Positions 8,711 through 18,055 of a DNA stretch of 44,633 nt are shown here, piece after piece. The notes beneath the pieces were generated by a model, which was given only the letters and a program-made list of their open reading frames with translations, ran no database searches and was not told where the DNA came from. The DNA comes from Tritrichomonas foetus (lineage: Eukaryota; Parabasalia; Tritrichomonadida; Tritrichomonadidae). Within the stretch, counting starts at the first letter, position 1, and every line of letters starts with the position of its first letter. A program made the translations under genes and the position numbers. The stretch spans positions 54,118 through 98,750 of the forward strand of contig MLAK01000585.1 in the NCBI GenBank assembly GCA_001839685.1, in the 5' to 3' direction.

Positions 8711-10033
8711 TTAAAAATACTCTAAAAACTCATCTTCAAAATTATAATCTGTATCATCCGTATCATCTGTGCTAGAAATCTTATTTTCACATTTACTTAT
8801 CATGGGGAAACCAGGAATGTTCCATGCTGATTTATATGCATGACTGCTTACTTTATTAAGTATTTCTTTGAATGTTCGTGCAGCTAAAGCTTTATTCCAA
8901 ACTGAATTCCCTTCAATTGCTTTTCTCCGTGAAATATCCCACGCTTTTTTCATTTTAGCCTTAATAATTCCAAAGATCTTTCTATCTAATGGCTGAAAGG
9001 AACCAGTACCATTGGCGGGGACAAAAATGAGATCTATTTGCAAACTCTGTGCAAGTTCTCTGACAATTGCATCTTTATGCGTGCTGTATACATCTAAGAC
9101 TAAACAGCAAGGCTCATTATTAACTTGTTCTGATAACCATTTAATGTATTGACACATCACTTCACTGGTTGCCCAACCTGTTTCACTTTTCATTATTTTG
9201 ATATCATTTTCATAATTCCAGGCTTCTCCGAATTGCATTTCGGAGTTTTCTTGATTACCTTTCGTGAGAAATATTGGTTCAAGTATAGTTCCCCCAAAGC
9301 TAATTGTTGTTAAACATGTAAAACCACTTTTTTCATCTTCATTAATAAAAGATGGAACGTTTTCAGCTCCTTTCCTGCCAATTACTTTGGAAGGTGGGCA
9401 ACACACATGGACAAAAGTTTCATCCATATTGAAGATTCTTTCAGGATGATAATCTTGAGCTGCATGTGTTAATTTTTCTATAAAGATGTCAATAAACTTT
9501 GGATCCACTTCTCCCTTTTTACTGGGTTTTGATGATCTCACCGATAGGCCGTATTTGTCAAGGAATCTGTAAGCCCAAGAATTTGTGGCCGAGAAACGAT
9601 CTCTACCAACTTGTTCCATGGATAATTGTTGATACAAATGAATTGCTGTGTCTTGAAGTTCGTTCAAGGTGAATGGAGTTCCGTTATTAAGTTTATCAGA
9701 TACTAAATTGAATAGTTGATCTTCTGTTTCATTTGGGAGCGTTGTTACCCCTAGTGCTTCATATGGAGTGTAGTTAGGGTCTTTTTTAAATTTTTGTCGC
9801 CATTTTTTAAGCGTTTGATATTTTATATTCGTATCATGTGAAACTTGTTTAAGCGCCCCATATGGTAATTCCTTCATTTTCAAGTATTCCCATATGGGAG
9901 CTACTTCATTGATGGAATCATTCATCCACACATGATGGTTTTTGACCAGTTTCGGAAACTTGGGCACTTTTCGAATATTCGTCAACGGAAGTAGTATTTG
10001 TTTTCTTTTGGAATACTTTCTTTTCTTCCCCAT
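8711..10033 (-). CDS. Pogo/Tigger-type DDE transposase (IS630-Tc1-mariner superfamily)
   Basis: 440 residues, intact. The N-terminus is basic (GKKRKYSKRKQ). A helix-turn-helix of the psq/CENP-B type covers about 38-90 (ALKQVSHDTNIKYQTLKKW), and a second CENP-B/Tc5-like DNA-binding domain about 100-165 (ends NSWAYRFLDKYGLSVRSS). The catalytic domain follows with the three acidic residues in family positions: Asp204 in FNMDETFVHV, Asp314 in LVLDVYSTHK, and Asp350 in GSFQPLDRKIFG. That gives DD35D spacing, as in pogo-like elements. The enzyme would cut and join DNA at element ends in the nucleus. No terminal inverted repeats or flanking TA duplications were found by eye, so the copy may be immobile, old or domesticated. 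The tail (about 420-440) is acidic. Confidence 0.88.
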   Translation of the reverse strand: MGKKRKYSKRKQILLPLTNIRKVPKFPKLVKNHHVWMNDSINEVAPIWEYLKMKELPYGALKQVSHDTNIKYQTLKKWRQKFKKDPNYTPYEALGVTTLPNETEDQLFNLVSDKLNNGTPFTLNELQDTAIHLYQQLSMEQVGRDRFSATNSWAYRFLDKYGLSVRSSKPSKKGEVDPKFIDIFIEKLTHAAQDYHPERIFNMDETFVHVCCPPSKVIGRKGAENVPSFINEDEKSGFTCLTTISFGGTILEPIFLTKGNQENSEMQFGEAWNYENDIKIMKSETGWATSEVMCQYIKWLSEQVNNEPCCLVLDVYSTHKDAIVRELAQSLQIDLIFVPANGTGSFQPLDRKIFGIIKAKMKKAWDISRRKAIEGNSVWNKALAARTFKEILNKVSSHAYKSAWNIPGFPMISKCENKISSTDDTDDTDYNFEDEFLEYF

Positions 10034-10491
10034 TAAGTCTGAAATTAGAAATTAAATATACATATGTGAGAATATAAAAAGTGAAATGATCCATTCTAAC
10101 CGTACATTAATTTAATCAAAAAGTTATTTTAATATTGAAAAAAACTATCAATAAAANTCTGACAATTGTCAGATTTTCGTCGAATTATAACCATATCTTG
10201 TAAAACAGAAAGGGGAAAAGTTTGCGATTTTGGGGTATTTGTATCATCTTTAGAGATTAAGATGATTATATTTTTCTGACAAATTGTAGTTGCATATATG
10301 TTATAATTTGTCATTAAACCCTCAAATTTGAGTCATCGAAAGGTGAAAATGTGATTCTTATTGTATTGGTGGGAGTTAACATAATTTCGAGTTAACTACA
10401 TTTTCAAAAGTTGCTTTTGAATAATAGCCAATTATTAAAATCCGTTATAGGTCATTTGTATTGACCTATCGGTTCAAACGGTGCTTCATTC
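10034..10491. other. Divergent intergenic region
   Basis: Spacer between the transposase and the small coiled-coil gene. It includes one N (10157) next to a 16-bp palindrome TCTGACAATTGTCAGA (10158-10173). No gene was seen. The right end carries the coiled-coil gene's promoter elements. Confidence 0.45.
10476..10490 (+). promoter_or_regulatory. AAACGG element plus initiator-like TCATT
   Basis: AAACGG at 10476-10481 is followed by TCATT at 10486-10490, directly before the ATG at 10492. TCA-Py-(T/A) is the known trichomonad initiator (established in Trichomonas vaginalis), which gives very short 5' leaders. The match and position fit; function is inferred. Confidence 0.5.
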
Positions 10492-10941
10492 ATGAGCGAA
10501 GAAAAAAGCGTTTATGTTGGCATTCCTGGCTATGTTGCGACAGGCGATCCAAACGAAGATTCCATAGCCGATGCCATTGTTGAATCACTCGAAGTTTCTC
10601 CGGACGATGTGAAAGTTTACGAAAAAAATGATAAATTTTATGTTTTTATTAAATCACTTCCGTTTACTTTTGCAACTGCCAATCAAACTGTTGCACAAGC
10701 TGCTGAACTTTCCCAAACGTACGACCACAGCGTTGCCAGACTCACGAAACTCGTCAGAAGAGCAGATAAATTTCAAAACGAACTTTCTTCGCTTAAGAAA
10801 GAAGTTTCACTTCTTCAAAATGAACATGAAAAATTAAAACAGGAATTACAGGAAGTTCAAGCCCAGAGGCAACAGCAATACGAGCTTTCAAAAAGTGTCG
10901 AATCCGATGTTCAAAATTTACTTGACACATTTACATCATAA
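10492..10941 (+). CDS. Small coiled-coil protein, function unknown
   Basis: 149 residues. The first 65 or so form a compact-looking mixed alpha/beta segment (SVYVGIPGYVATGDP, then DSIADAIVESLEVSPDDVKV and YVFIKSLPF). Residues about 75-145 form a continuous heptad-rich coiled coil with many E, K and Q (LSSLKKEVSLLQNEHEKL). No signal peptide, membrane segment or catalytic motif is visible. The start is supported by the initiator-like TCATT directly upstream. I do not recognise a family. The shape would suit an adaptor or a subunit of a cytoskeletal or trafficking complex, but that is only a guess. The gene is transcribed away from the transposase. Confidence 0.75.
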   Translation: MSEEKSVYVGIPGYVATGDPNEDSIADAIVESLEVSPDDVKVYEKNDKFYVFIKSLPFTFATANQTVAQAAELSQTYDHSVARLTKLVRRADKFQNELSSLKKEVSLLQNEHEKLKQELQEVQAQRQQQYELSKSVESDVQNLLDTFTS

Positions 10942-11449
10942 TCCGAATAACTTGGGATTGCATTGTATCTATTCAATCATATTTTGTTAAAAATATTTCC
11001 ATCAAATTATTTGATTTTAGTTAACAAATATACTGTTTTGTTATTAAACCGAGTAATTACTTAATTTTTATTTTTTTATTCAGACATGATCATACCTCTC
11101 ATGACCACACATTGAATGATCTTCAAAAGATGAAACAGAAAGGAAAGTCTGAAGACTTTAAGTCTTTTCATAGCATTTTCAAATCATCAAATGAAAATTT
11201 TACACAACAATAAATTTTCGCATATTGATTTAAACATGCCTCTCATAAATAAACGAAACGAAAAAAGAATGATTCAATGAATCTTGAATTAAATAATATC
11301 GCCAGAAATAAGTTTTCCATGAGAAATGTTTTAGATAACAACCAAACAAAATCATATTGAATAAAAAAGAAAAAAGATATTGTTTGAATCAATTCAATAT
11401 TTCAGTCTGATAATCAGATCCACAAAAATGTGAATAGCATGGCAATCTT
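10942..11449. other. Spacer with a short coding-like stretch
   Basis: Mostly AT-rich noncoding sequence between convergent genes. A plus-strand frame at 11082-11213 looks protein-like (reads DLQKMKQKGKSEDFKSF near its middle, ends in TAA at 11211). It is preceded by a T-rich tract and CAG (11081-11083), like a 3' splice site. An ATG at 11130 would give only 27 residues. It may be a last exon, a microprotein or a remnant; support is weak. Confidence 0.25.
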
Positions 11450-12295
11450 TTAATTTTCAAAATTAGGAAGTAGCCAATAACCATTTAAATACATAAACAT
11501 TACAATTTTCTTTATAATAGCATAACATATTGAATAGTACATAGGATGGTGAATATGATAATATGGAAAAGTGATGAAATCGTATTTAACATTGTAATTA
11601 AAACACAAAAATTCAAACTCTGGAAAAGAACAAATTGAAGTTGTGTGTAATTGCCTAAAAACAGAAGACATTGCATCTTTAGTTGCTATAATTGGCAAAA
11701 ACTTTGTTTTATTACTGTTTTCAGGTTGAATGCATTTAATATATTTATTTTCTGGTATTTGTTTAATTAAATCCAATTCGCTTGCCAAATAACGAGCATC
11801 AACGATAAATTTCCCTTTTGAATGAAGACCACCTACTATAAATTCTTCAATATCTGTTATATCGTCAACTTTATAAGGGCGCATTGCGGTTAATTGTTCT
11901 GACAAATGACAAATTTTTTCATAAAGATGATGCATGTGTGGAGGAACTATACAAATAAACTCATACTTTTGTTTTTTAGGATGAAGCTGATTTGAAAGAA
12001 TATGTGATAAGCATACTATCTGCTCTCTAATTATGCATATTTCTGAATCACACCGATAAATTACAGATATATAAAATTTACGATAAGGTCGAAGATAAAT
12101 ATCGATTTCATTTTCTTCTTCCTCTTCATTTTCAAAGCGATCATCAAAATATTGACTAATAATTGAATTCATTAGTGTTTGATCATTTGTTATCCACCTA
12201 AAAAATCGATAAACGAATAAAATAGCAAATAGTAGTATTAACAGGAGTGCAAAAAAATGGGATCCTTTTGATAAATTTGGAGATATGATTAACAT
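11450..12295 (-). CDS. Membrane-anchored degenerate glycosyltransferase (ALG5/GT2-like), putative
   Basis: 281 residues. One N-terminal hydrophobic segment (about 12-33, HFFALLLILLFAILFVYRFF) looks like a signal anchor, as in dolichyl-phosphate glucosyltransferase ALG5. An acidic spacer (ENEEEEENEID) follows. The rest has the order of an ALG5-type GT-A domain. FYISVIYRC lies where the first strand normally reads VVPAYNE. GGLHSKGKFIVDARYL lies where ALG5 has a G-x-x-x-S-x-G-x-x-I/L-x-x-A-D-A-D segment. A late stretch, RQLHTTSICSFPEFEFL, recalls the LH-x-x-x-W-x-F-D-V-E-L part. The nucleotide-sugar-binding DDGS and the metal-binding DxD are not present, so it is probably inactive or very divergent. 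Family assignment is tentative. Confidence 0.5.
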   Translation of the reverse strand: MLIISPNLSKGSHFFALLLILLFAILFVYRFFRWITNDQTLMNSIISQYFDDRFENEEEEENEIDIYLRPYRKFYISVIYRCDSEICIIREQIVCLSHILSNQLHPKKQKYEFICIVPPHMHHLYEKICHLSEQLTAMRPYKVDDITDIEEFIVGGLHSKGKFIVDARYLASELDLIKQIPENKYIKCIQPENSNKTKFLPIIATKDAMSSVFRQLHTTSICSFPEFEFLCFNYNVKYDFITFPYYHIHHPMYYSICYAIIKKIVMFMYLNGYWLLPNFEN

Positions 12296-12422
12296 TTTAT
12301 TTTACTTGAGCTTTCTTCAGAAATAAATTCATAATATGGTTATTCAAAAAGTTATTCCTCTCCTCAATTTTTCTATACCTTTCACAATTATTAAGAATAG
12401 TGGTGATTTGAAAATTTAGCGA

Positions 12423-12428
12423 CCGTTT
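12423..12428 (+). promoter_or_regulatory. CCGTTT element before the large repeat protein
   Basis: GACCGTTTAA (12421-12430) ends four bases before the ATG at 12434. It closely matches GACCGTTTAT before the CK2-like kinase and GACCGTTAT before the ankyrin gene. Confidence 0.4.
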
Positions 12429-12433
12429 AACAA

Positions 12434-15400
12434 ATGAAGAAAAAGGTGAAAAATACGTTACCTACAATCTCACCTATTTTTGGAAAGACACAGGCAAATG
12501 ATGTCGTTTTTCAGGATCCATTATATGAAACATTAACGATTCCAGATGGTGAATTTGAAATTCCATCTTTTCATTATGATGTGATGTATCATCAGCATCA
12601 AAATACTGAAAGAGGAGAAAGTGAATACGATGAAGAAGAGGAATATTATTCCGATGAAACAGAACCGGAAATGTCATCACGCCCACAAAAAATGAAATAT
12701 TTTGGAAGATTCATTTCTGAAAAAAAGAGCCAAAAAAGATTTCATCAAGAATATTTGAATTTGGTGAATGATGCTCGAAATAAACGAGTGAAAGTTCCAA
12801 AAGTGACATCAAAAAAAACATCACCAACAAAAAATCCAATTTATCCAACACCTTACATGCAAAGAGATATTAAAACAAACAACAGAAATTTAAGAAAAAA
12901 TAGAAAACAATCACCTACGATTTTACATAATACTCCATGGACTCAAAAAAATCCACATACAAAACCTTATGGACATCCCTATAATTTACCACATTTATCT
13001 GCCAAAGTCTCACCGAAGAAGAAATTAAATTCAAGAGTCAAAAATTTAAATTCTACATGTCCGCCACTCGATTTAACTAGAATTGTTGAAGAAGGTTATG
13101 TTGATGATGAGGTAGTTGAAGAAACAAATGATGGTGTCGTTAAATATGATGATGATCCAATAAATAAATTATTAGATCCAGAAATTAATTCTGACTCTAG
13201 CTATTCTTTCAGTTCATTTGATACTGTAAAAATGGTAACTGATCCTGATGATTCATTAGGTTCCAAAATTCCAGTTAAAACGCATTATCCACATCGAAGC
13301 AAACATCATGAAAAACATAGTGATTCTAGTGAATATGAATATGTTTCAGATGTAAACGAGCCTATCCAATATAATGTTTTAGGTGATAAATTGCCAAGAA
13401 AAAAAATTAGACAAAAAATTCAAAATAAAAAAACTCATGGAATTTCTAGTCCTGAATTCATTGATGGAAATAATAGAATTAGATTTACAAATATCAATTT
13501 AGGATTAATTCCTAAATCGAAATTGCCAAATAATATTAACAATATATTTGGTGAATCACAAGCCAAAGGAGTGTTTAAAATGGCTAATTTACAGAAAAAT
13601 GATATTAATGATCGTAGAAGAAAGCAAATGCCAAATAATTTGCTTCTTGATAAAAAAGAAAGTTTAAGAAATATCACCCGAGAATTAATTCAAAATTCAA
13701 TTGAGTATATTTCTGATCCAAACGATACCACTATTGACAAACACTCAACTAAACAAGAATTAAAAGAAACATCTAAACAGATTAATGACAACACAAACAT
13801 TTCTTCTAGAAAAGAAAGCTCGACTAGAAAAGATAATTCCACAAGAAATTCATCTCGAAACAAAAACTCAACCAGGAAAGAAAATTCTTTGACAATTTAT
13901 CATCATCATTCAAGTGAATATTCTTCTTATTCATATGAATATGTTTCAGATGAAAATGAAGAAGTAAAATATGATGAAAATGGGGGAAAACTTTCACGTA
14001 AACAAGTAAAAGTTAAAACTCACGGTCATAATAATTACAAAGATGATGATAGTCTTAAACTTGATAGTAATGGAGTCAACAATGACCCCGACAATTTTTA
14101 TATACACAATTTTAATAATTCAGAGTATACAGATGTTTACATTTCAGATCCTGAAGTCCCAATTACTTATGATGAAAATGGATATAAAATACCACGACCA
14201 CTCATAAAGAAAAGGATTAAAAGGGATGAACTAAAACGATTAAAATTGTATGAATACATTTCTGATCCAACAGAAGAAATTAAATATGATTCAAAAGGAA
14301 ATCCTTTACCAAGATCTAAAATTAAAGTAATTACACCGAATAATGGAATGAAATTTGATTATACATGTATTTCTGATCCAAATGAGCCAATTCAATATGA
14401 TGAAAATGGTGAAAAATTACCAAGATCAAAAATTTTCGTACGAGTTCCAAAAGTTCCAATTAAACGTCCAAAAATTGAAAATAAATCATCTGATCAAGTA
14501 TTTACTCATGAATTAGGTAAAATGAGCCTTTTACTTGACTCTGATTATTCTTATGAATATCTTTCTGACGAAAATGAACAAATTCAATATGATGAACATG
14601 GAAATAAGATACCAAGATCTAAAATACGATGCAGGAAAAGTAAAGATGATGATTCCTATGAATATATTTCTGATAAAAATGAACTAGTTCAATATGACAG
14701 CAAAGGAAACAAAATTCCACGAACTCAAATCAAAGTTAAAAAAAATAAAAACACAAATGATTATGAAAATGACAATGAAAATAATTATAACAATGAATAT
14801 GAGTATGAGTATGTGTCTGATGAAAACGAAGCTATTCAATATGATAGTGAAGGAAACGAATTACCTCGATCAAAGAACAAAGTTAAGATGTTGATAAAGA
14901 AAAATTTACCTCAAAAGAATAAATTCCATGATTCTGCGGATTATCAACTAAGCTATAATTCTAATGACTATAATACTGATTCCACAATTCACTATGATGA
15001 AAATGGAAATAAAATATCACATTATGGAAACACTCATCGATCAAGTGATGAGTCTGCTTTTTATTATGAGTATATTTCGGACGAAAATGAAGAAATTAAA
15101 TATGATGAAAATGGAAATCGTCTTCCACGCACGAAAATTAAAATCAGAAGAAGAGCAAATGATTACTACTATTCTTATGAATATGAATCTGATTCAAACG
15201 AATCAATTAAATATGATGAAGCTGGAAACAAAATTCAAAGGACTCAAATTAAAAAGCAAATTAAGAAAAGTATTAAAAATGGGAATTATACGCCAAAATA
15301 TCATTATGAATATATTTCTGATGAAAATGAATCGATTAAATATGATGATAACGGAAATCGACTACCTCGTACTAAAATCAAATTTAAAGTATATGATAAT

Positions 15401-17539
15401 TCATCTGGCACTAACACTGAAAATGAGTATGAATATGATTATTATACTAATGATAATGGAGATAATATTGACAATCACAATTCTAATTCACAGAAATCTG
15501 ATTTTGATTGCCATGGAAATAAAAAATTGGAGAAAAATGGCGATGGTCCAAAGTTTGTTTGTGAATATGTGTCAGATGAAAATGAAGAAATTAAATTTGA
15601 TGAAAATGGAAAGCCAATATCAAGAAGCAAAATTAAGGTATTGAATACTTACGAATATGTTTCTGATTCAAATGAACCTATCAAATTTGATGTAAAAGGA
15701 AACAAAATTCCAAGAAAAAAAGTAAGAAAAAATGTAAAAACAACAAAAATTGATTCTGATCATTCCTACGAATATGTTTCAGACGAAAATGAACCGATAA
15801 CATATGACAGCAAAGGAAACAAACTTCCAAGGGCACAAGTTAAGGTCAGGAAAAATCAAGATCTTAAATTTGATATTTACATCTCGGATTCTGATGAGTC
15901 GATTAAATATGATAAAAATGGTGAAAAGATTCAAAGAAAGCAAATTAAAAGAAAATTCATGAGAGACAGCAAGACTGGTGTTCTCTATATGTTTAAATCT
16001 GATCAAGATGAACCTGTCATATTTGACACTAGCAATCATCAACTACCACGAAATCTCATCAAACATCAAGCCAAATATGAATATCCAGTTGAAAATAAAG
16101 CTAAAAAGAAAAGCATAACTCGAAATAAGGAAACACCAAAGCAAAGTGATCAAAACACAAATCAAAAAGATTCTGATTGTAAAAAATTGAATAAGAAGAA
16201 TAATGTAAATGAATTTGAATATGAGTATATATCAGATGAAAATGAGCCAATTAAATATACTAAAAATGGAAAAAGAATTCCTCGAACTCAAATTAAAAGA
16301 AGAGTTCAAAAACAGAAAAATCAAAATATTGGTGATGATTCAGATTTCTACACATATGAATATATTTCAGATAGTAATGAAAAAGTAAAATATGATAAAA
16401 AAGGAAATAAGCTGCACCGAACTCAAATCAAAAGGCGAGTAAGAAAAAGAATTGATGATGAAAATGATGCTGAATTTGATTCTGAAGAAACAATCAAATA
16501 TGATAAAAATGGAAAAATTGTTCGTAAATCTTCAGCCAATCTTCAAAAAACATTAAACACAAAATCTAAAAGCAGCCTTTCAAAAATCGAGAAAACCGAA
16601 AATGACCAAACAAATAAAAACTCATCAACTAAAAAGGATCAAAAGCAAAACGAATTAAATAAAGCAGACAACTCAAGCAAAGATATTGTAAAAGATGATG
16701 AAAAATCAAACAACCAAAGCAAAAATCACATCGCAAGCACCCGAAACAAAGAAAATAGTCAACTAATAACTAAAGAAAAAAAGGAATCAAAGAATCAAGA
16801 GAAAGTTATGAATCAAGAAAAAGCTACGAAAAATAGAAACGAAAACAAAGAAAAAGTTGATCACAGAACTAAAGATGAAGACAACAGTGACATTAAAGTA
16901 AACCAAAAAAACAGAAAGAATCAAAACCAAAAATCTAAATCGAATCAGATCACTAAGAAAACCCAAATAGCCAATAAAATTTCAAAGGACAATATTGAAA
17001 CAGAAAATGATTATGATTATTACAGTGGAAATGACCAAAATCATAAGAAGAACTATAGAAAGACAAAGATCAAAGATAATAATCAAGCAGAAAGAAGGCG
17101 TAGTGAATTTTGCAATTATAACAGTGATGATGATTATAATTCTTATAATACTGAAGAATTTATTGATTTTGATGAAAGTTATATGCGAACAAATCCAAGA
17201 AAGTTGGCCTCAATTCCACCAAGCAAAAGACTTTCTTCAAGAGGAATTCAAAATGATGAACATGAAACGTCAGCAACTATGATAAATACAAGAAGAAGTA
17301 TGATTTATCCACCTCTACGAGAAAGAGAAAGACTTCCTGGATCGCCACCAGAAAATGATGCATTCCTCGATTTTGATCCAGGTGATGGCATATTTTATGC
17401 TTTTCATGGACTTTCCAAACTTTCTCATATGAATACTATCGTGAAGAAAATGAATTCACCTGTAAAGAAATCCTCTCCTTTGAAAGATAAAAGCCATTCA
17501 TATGTCAACTCACGCGGAAACCAGGTTAGATTTACATAA
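12434..17539 (+). CDS. Large protein with tandem SDENE/YD-GN-PR repeats, unknown function
   Basis: 1701 residues, rich in D, E, K, N, S and Y. The centre (about residues 300-1370) carries about 18 clear and at least six decayed copies of a repeat of about 28 residues. Key positions: YEY-[IV]-SD-x-NE near the start, then [IV]-[KQ]-YD in the middle, then G-N-[KR]-[IL], PR-[ST], and a basic I-K-x-[KR] end. Each copy runs from acidic/aromatic to basic, so the protein has regular charge blocks. Repeats are separated by linkers of 0-70 low-complexity residues. The N-terminus has an acidic block (EYDEEEEYYSDE) and basic proline-containing stretches. The C-terminus ends in a basic, Ser/Pro-rich segment (KKMNSPVKKSSPLKDK). 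No membrane segment or enzyme motif is seen. I do not recognise the family; a structural or cytoskeletal scaffold is plausible but unproven. Confidence 0.85.
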   Translation: MKKKVKNTLPTISPIFGKTQANDVVFQDPLYETLTIPDGEFEIPSFHYDVMYHQHQNTERGESEYDEEEEYYSDETEPEMSSRPQKMKYFGRFISEKKSQKRFHQEYLNLVNDARNKRVKVPKVTSKKTSPTKNPIYPTPYMQRDIKTNNRNLRKNRKQSPTILHNTPWTQKNPHTKPYGHPYNLPHLSAKVSPKKKLNSRVKNLNSTCPPLDLTRIVEEGYVDDEVVEETNDGVVKYDDDPINKLLDPEINSDSSYSFSSFDTVKMVTDPDDSLGSKIPVKTHYPHRSKHHEKHSDSSEYEYVSDVNEPIQYNVLGDKLPRKKIRQKIQNKKTHGISSPEFIDGNNRIRFTNINLGLIPKSKLPNNINNIFGESQAKGVFKMANLQKNDINDRRRKQMPNNLLLDKKESLRNITRELIQNSIEYISDPNDTTIDKHSTKQELKETSKQINDNTNISSRKESSTRKDNSTRNSSRNKNSTRKENSLTIYHHHSSEYSSYSYEYVSDENEEVKYDENGGKLSRKQVKVKTHGHNNYKDDDSLKLDSNGVNNDPDNFYIHNFNNSEYTDVYISDPEVPITYDENGYKIPRPLIKKRIKRDELKRLKLYEYISDPTEEIKYDSKGNPLPRSKIKVITPNNGMKFDYTCISDPNEPIQYDENGEKLPRSKIFVRVPKVPIKRPKIENKSSDQVFTHELGKMSLLLDSDYSYEYLSDENEQIQYDEHGNKIPRSKIRCRKSKDDDSYEYISDKNELVQYDSKGNKIPRTQIKVKKNKNTNDYENDNENNYNNEYEYEYVSDENEAIQYDSEGNELPRSKNKVKMLIKKNLPQKNKFHDSADYQLSYNSNDYNTDSTIHYDENGNKISHYGNTHRSSDESAFYYEYISDENEEIKYDENGNRLPRTKIKIRRRANDYYYSYEYESDSNESIKYDEAGNKIQRTQIKKQIKKSIKNGNYTPKYHYEYISDENESIKYDDNGNRLPRTKIKFKVYDNSSGTNTENEYEYDYYTNDNGDNIDNHNSNSQKSDFDCHGNKKLEKNGDGPKFVCEYVSDENEEIKFDENGKPISRSKIKVLNTYEYVSDSNEPIKFDVKGNKIPRKKVRKNVKTTKIDSDHSYEYVSDENEPITYDSKGNKLPRAQVKVRKNQDLKFDIYISDSDESIKYDKNGEKIQRKQIKRKFMRDSKTGVLYMFKSDQDEPVIFDTSNHQLPRNLIKHQAKYEYPVENKAKKKSITRNKETPKQSDQNTNQKDSDCKKLNKKNNVNEFEYEYISDENEPIKYTKNGKRIPRTQIKRRVQKQKNQNIGDDSDFYTYEYISDSNEKVKYDKKGNKLHRTQIKRRVRKRIDDENDAEFDSEETIKYDKNGKIVRKSSANLQKTLNTKSKSSLSKIEKTENDQTNKNSSTKKDQKQNELNKADNSSKDIVKDDEKSNNQSKNHIASTRNKENSQLITKEKKESKNQEKVMNQEKATKNRNENKEKVDHRTKDEDNSDIKVNQKNRKNQNQKSKSNQITKKTQIANKISKDNIETENDYDYYSGNDQNHKKNYRKTKIKDNNQAERRRSEFCNYNSDDDYNSYNTEEFIDFDESYMRTNPRKLASIPPSKRLSSRGIQNDEHETSATMINTRRSMIYPPLRERERLPGSPPENDAFLDFDPGDGIFYAFHGLSKLSHMNTIVKKMNSPVKKSSPLKDKSHSYVNSRGNQVRFT
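13331..16540 (+). repeat. Coding repeat array within the large protein
   Basis: DNA region encoding the repeats described for the 1701-residue protein. The first clear unit begins about 13334 and the last clear one ends about 16445, with a decayed unit after it. The units differ in codons and linker length, so they are old diverged copies, not a recent slippage product. Confidence 0.8.
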
Positions 17540-18055
17540 AATTGTTTATAATTCGGAATTTTTTTCTTTATTTTGATATTTAATGATGTTATTTGATATT
17601 TGACATGGTATTTAGATATTGGATCAATTATAAAGCAGAATGTATATTTCATTTTAATAAATTATCATTTCACATAACTACAATAAAATTGATGTGTGAA
17701 AGAGATTTTATTTCAAAATTTATCTAAAAATATAGGAAAATTCGCACTTCAAATATTGGTTGACTATTTTTTTACGAGATTCATTGAAGAAGAGTGATGA
17801 AAAAATTCAGTATGGTGATTCATGGGCAACTTTTTCAATTGATTAGTGGTCGACATTGAATTCAGCGGATATTAGCCATGAAATATTGATGTCATATTTG
17901 TCCCTTTATCTTTGAATTTTGTATGAGAATTGGAAAAATGTTGCAAACTAAAACGAAAATTCAATATCTTAATTGTGAGAAATTGAATAAGATACTGTCT
18001 CAATTGAATTAGTCAATTACAATAAACGGGCACCAACCCATCATCTTTCTCATAC
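17540..18055. other. Intergenic spacer
   Basis: AT-rich region between two plus-strand genes. Nothing recognisable lies within it apart from the promoter elements of the GTPase at its right end, including TCATA at 18050-18054, an initiator-like match two bases before the ATG. Confidence 0.45.
18024..18029 (+). promoter_or_regulatory. AAACGG element upstream of the Rab-like GTPase
   Basis: ATAAACGGGC lies about 27 bases before the ATG at 18056, with the initiator-like TCATA between them. It matches the shared promoter-proximal element. Confidence 0.4.

Noticed and set aside
14964..15644. 226-codon plus-strand frame inside the large repeat gene
   Set aside because: It is the shifted reading of the repeats (Met/Ile/Lys-rich shadow); the main frame carries the conserved unit.
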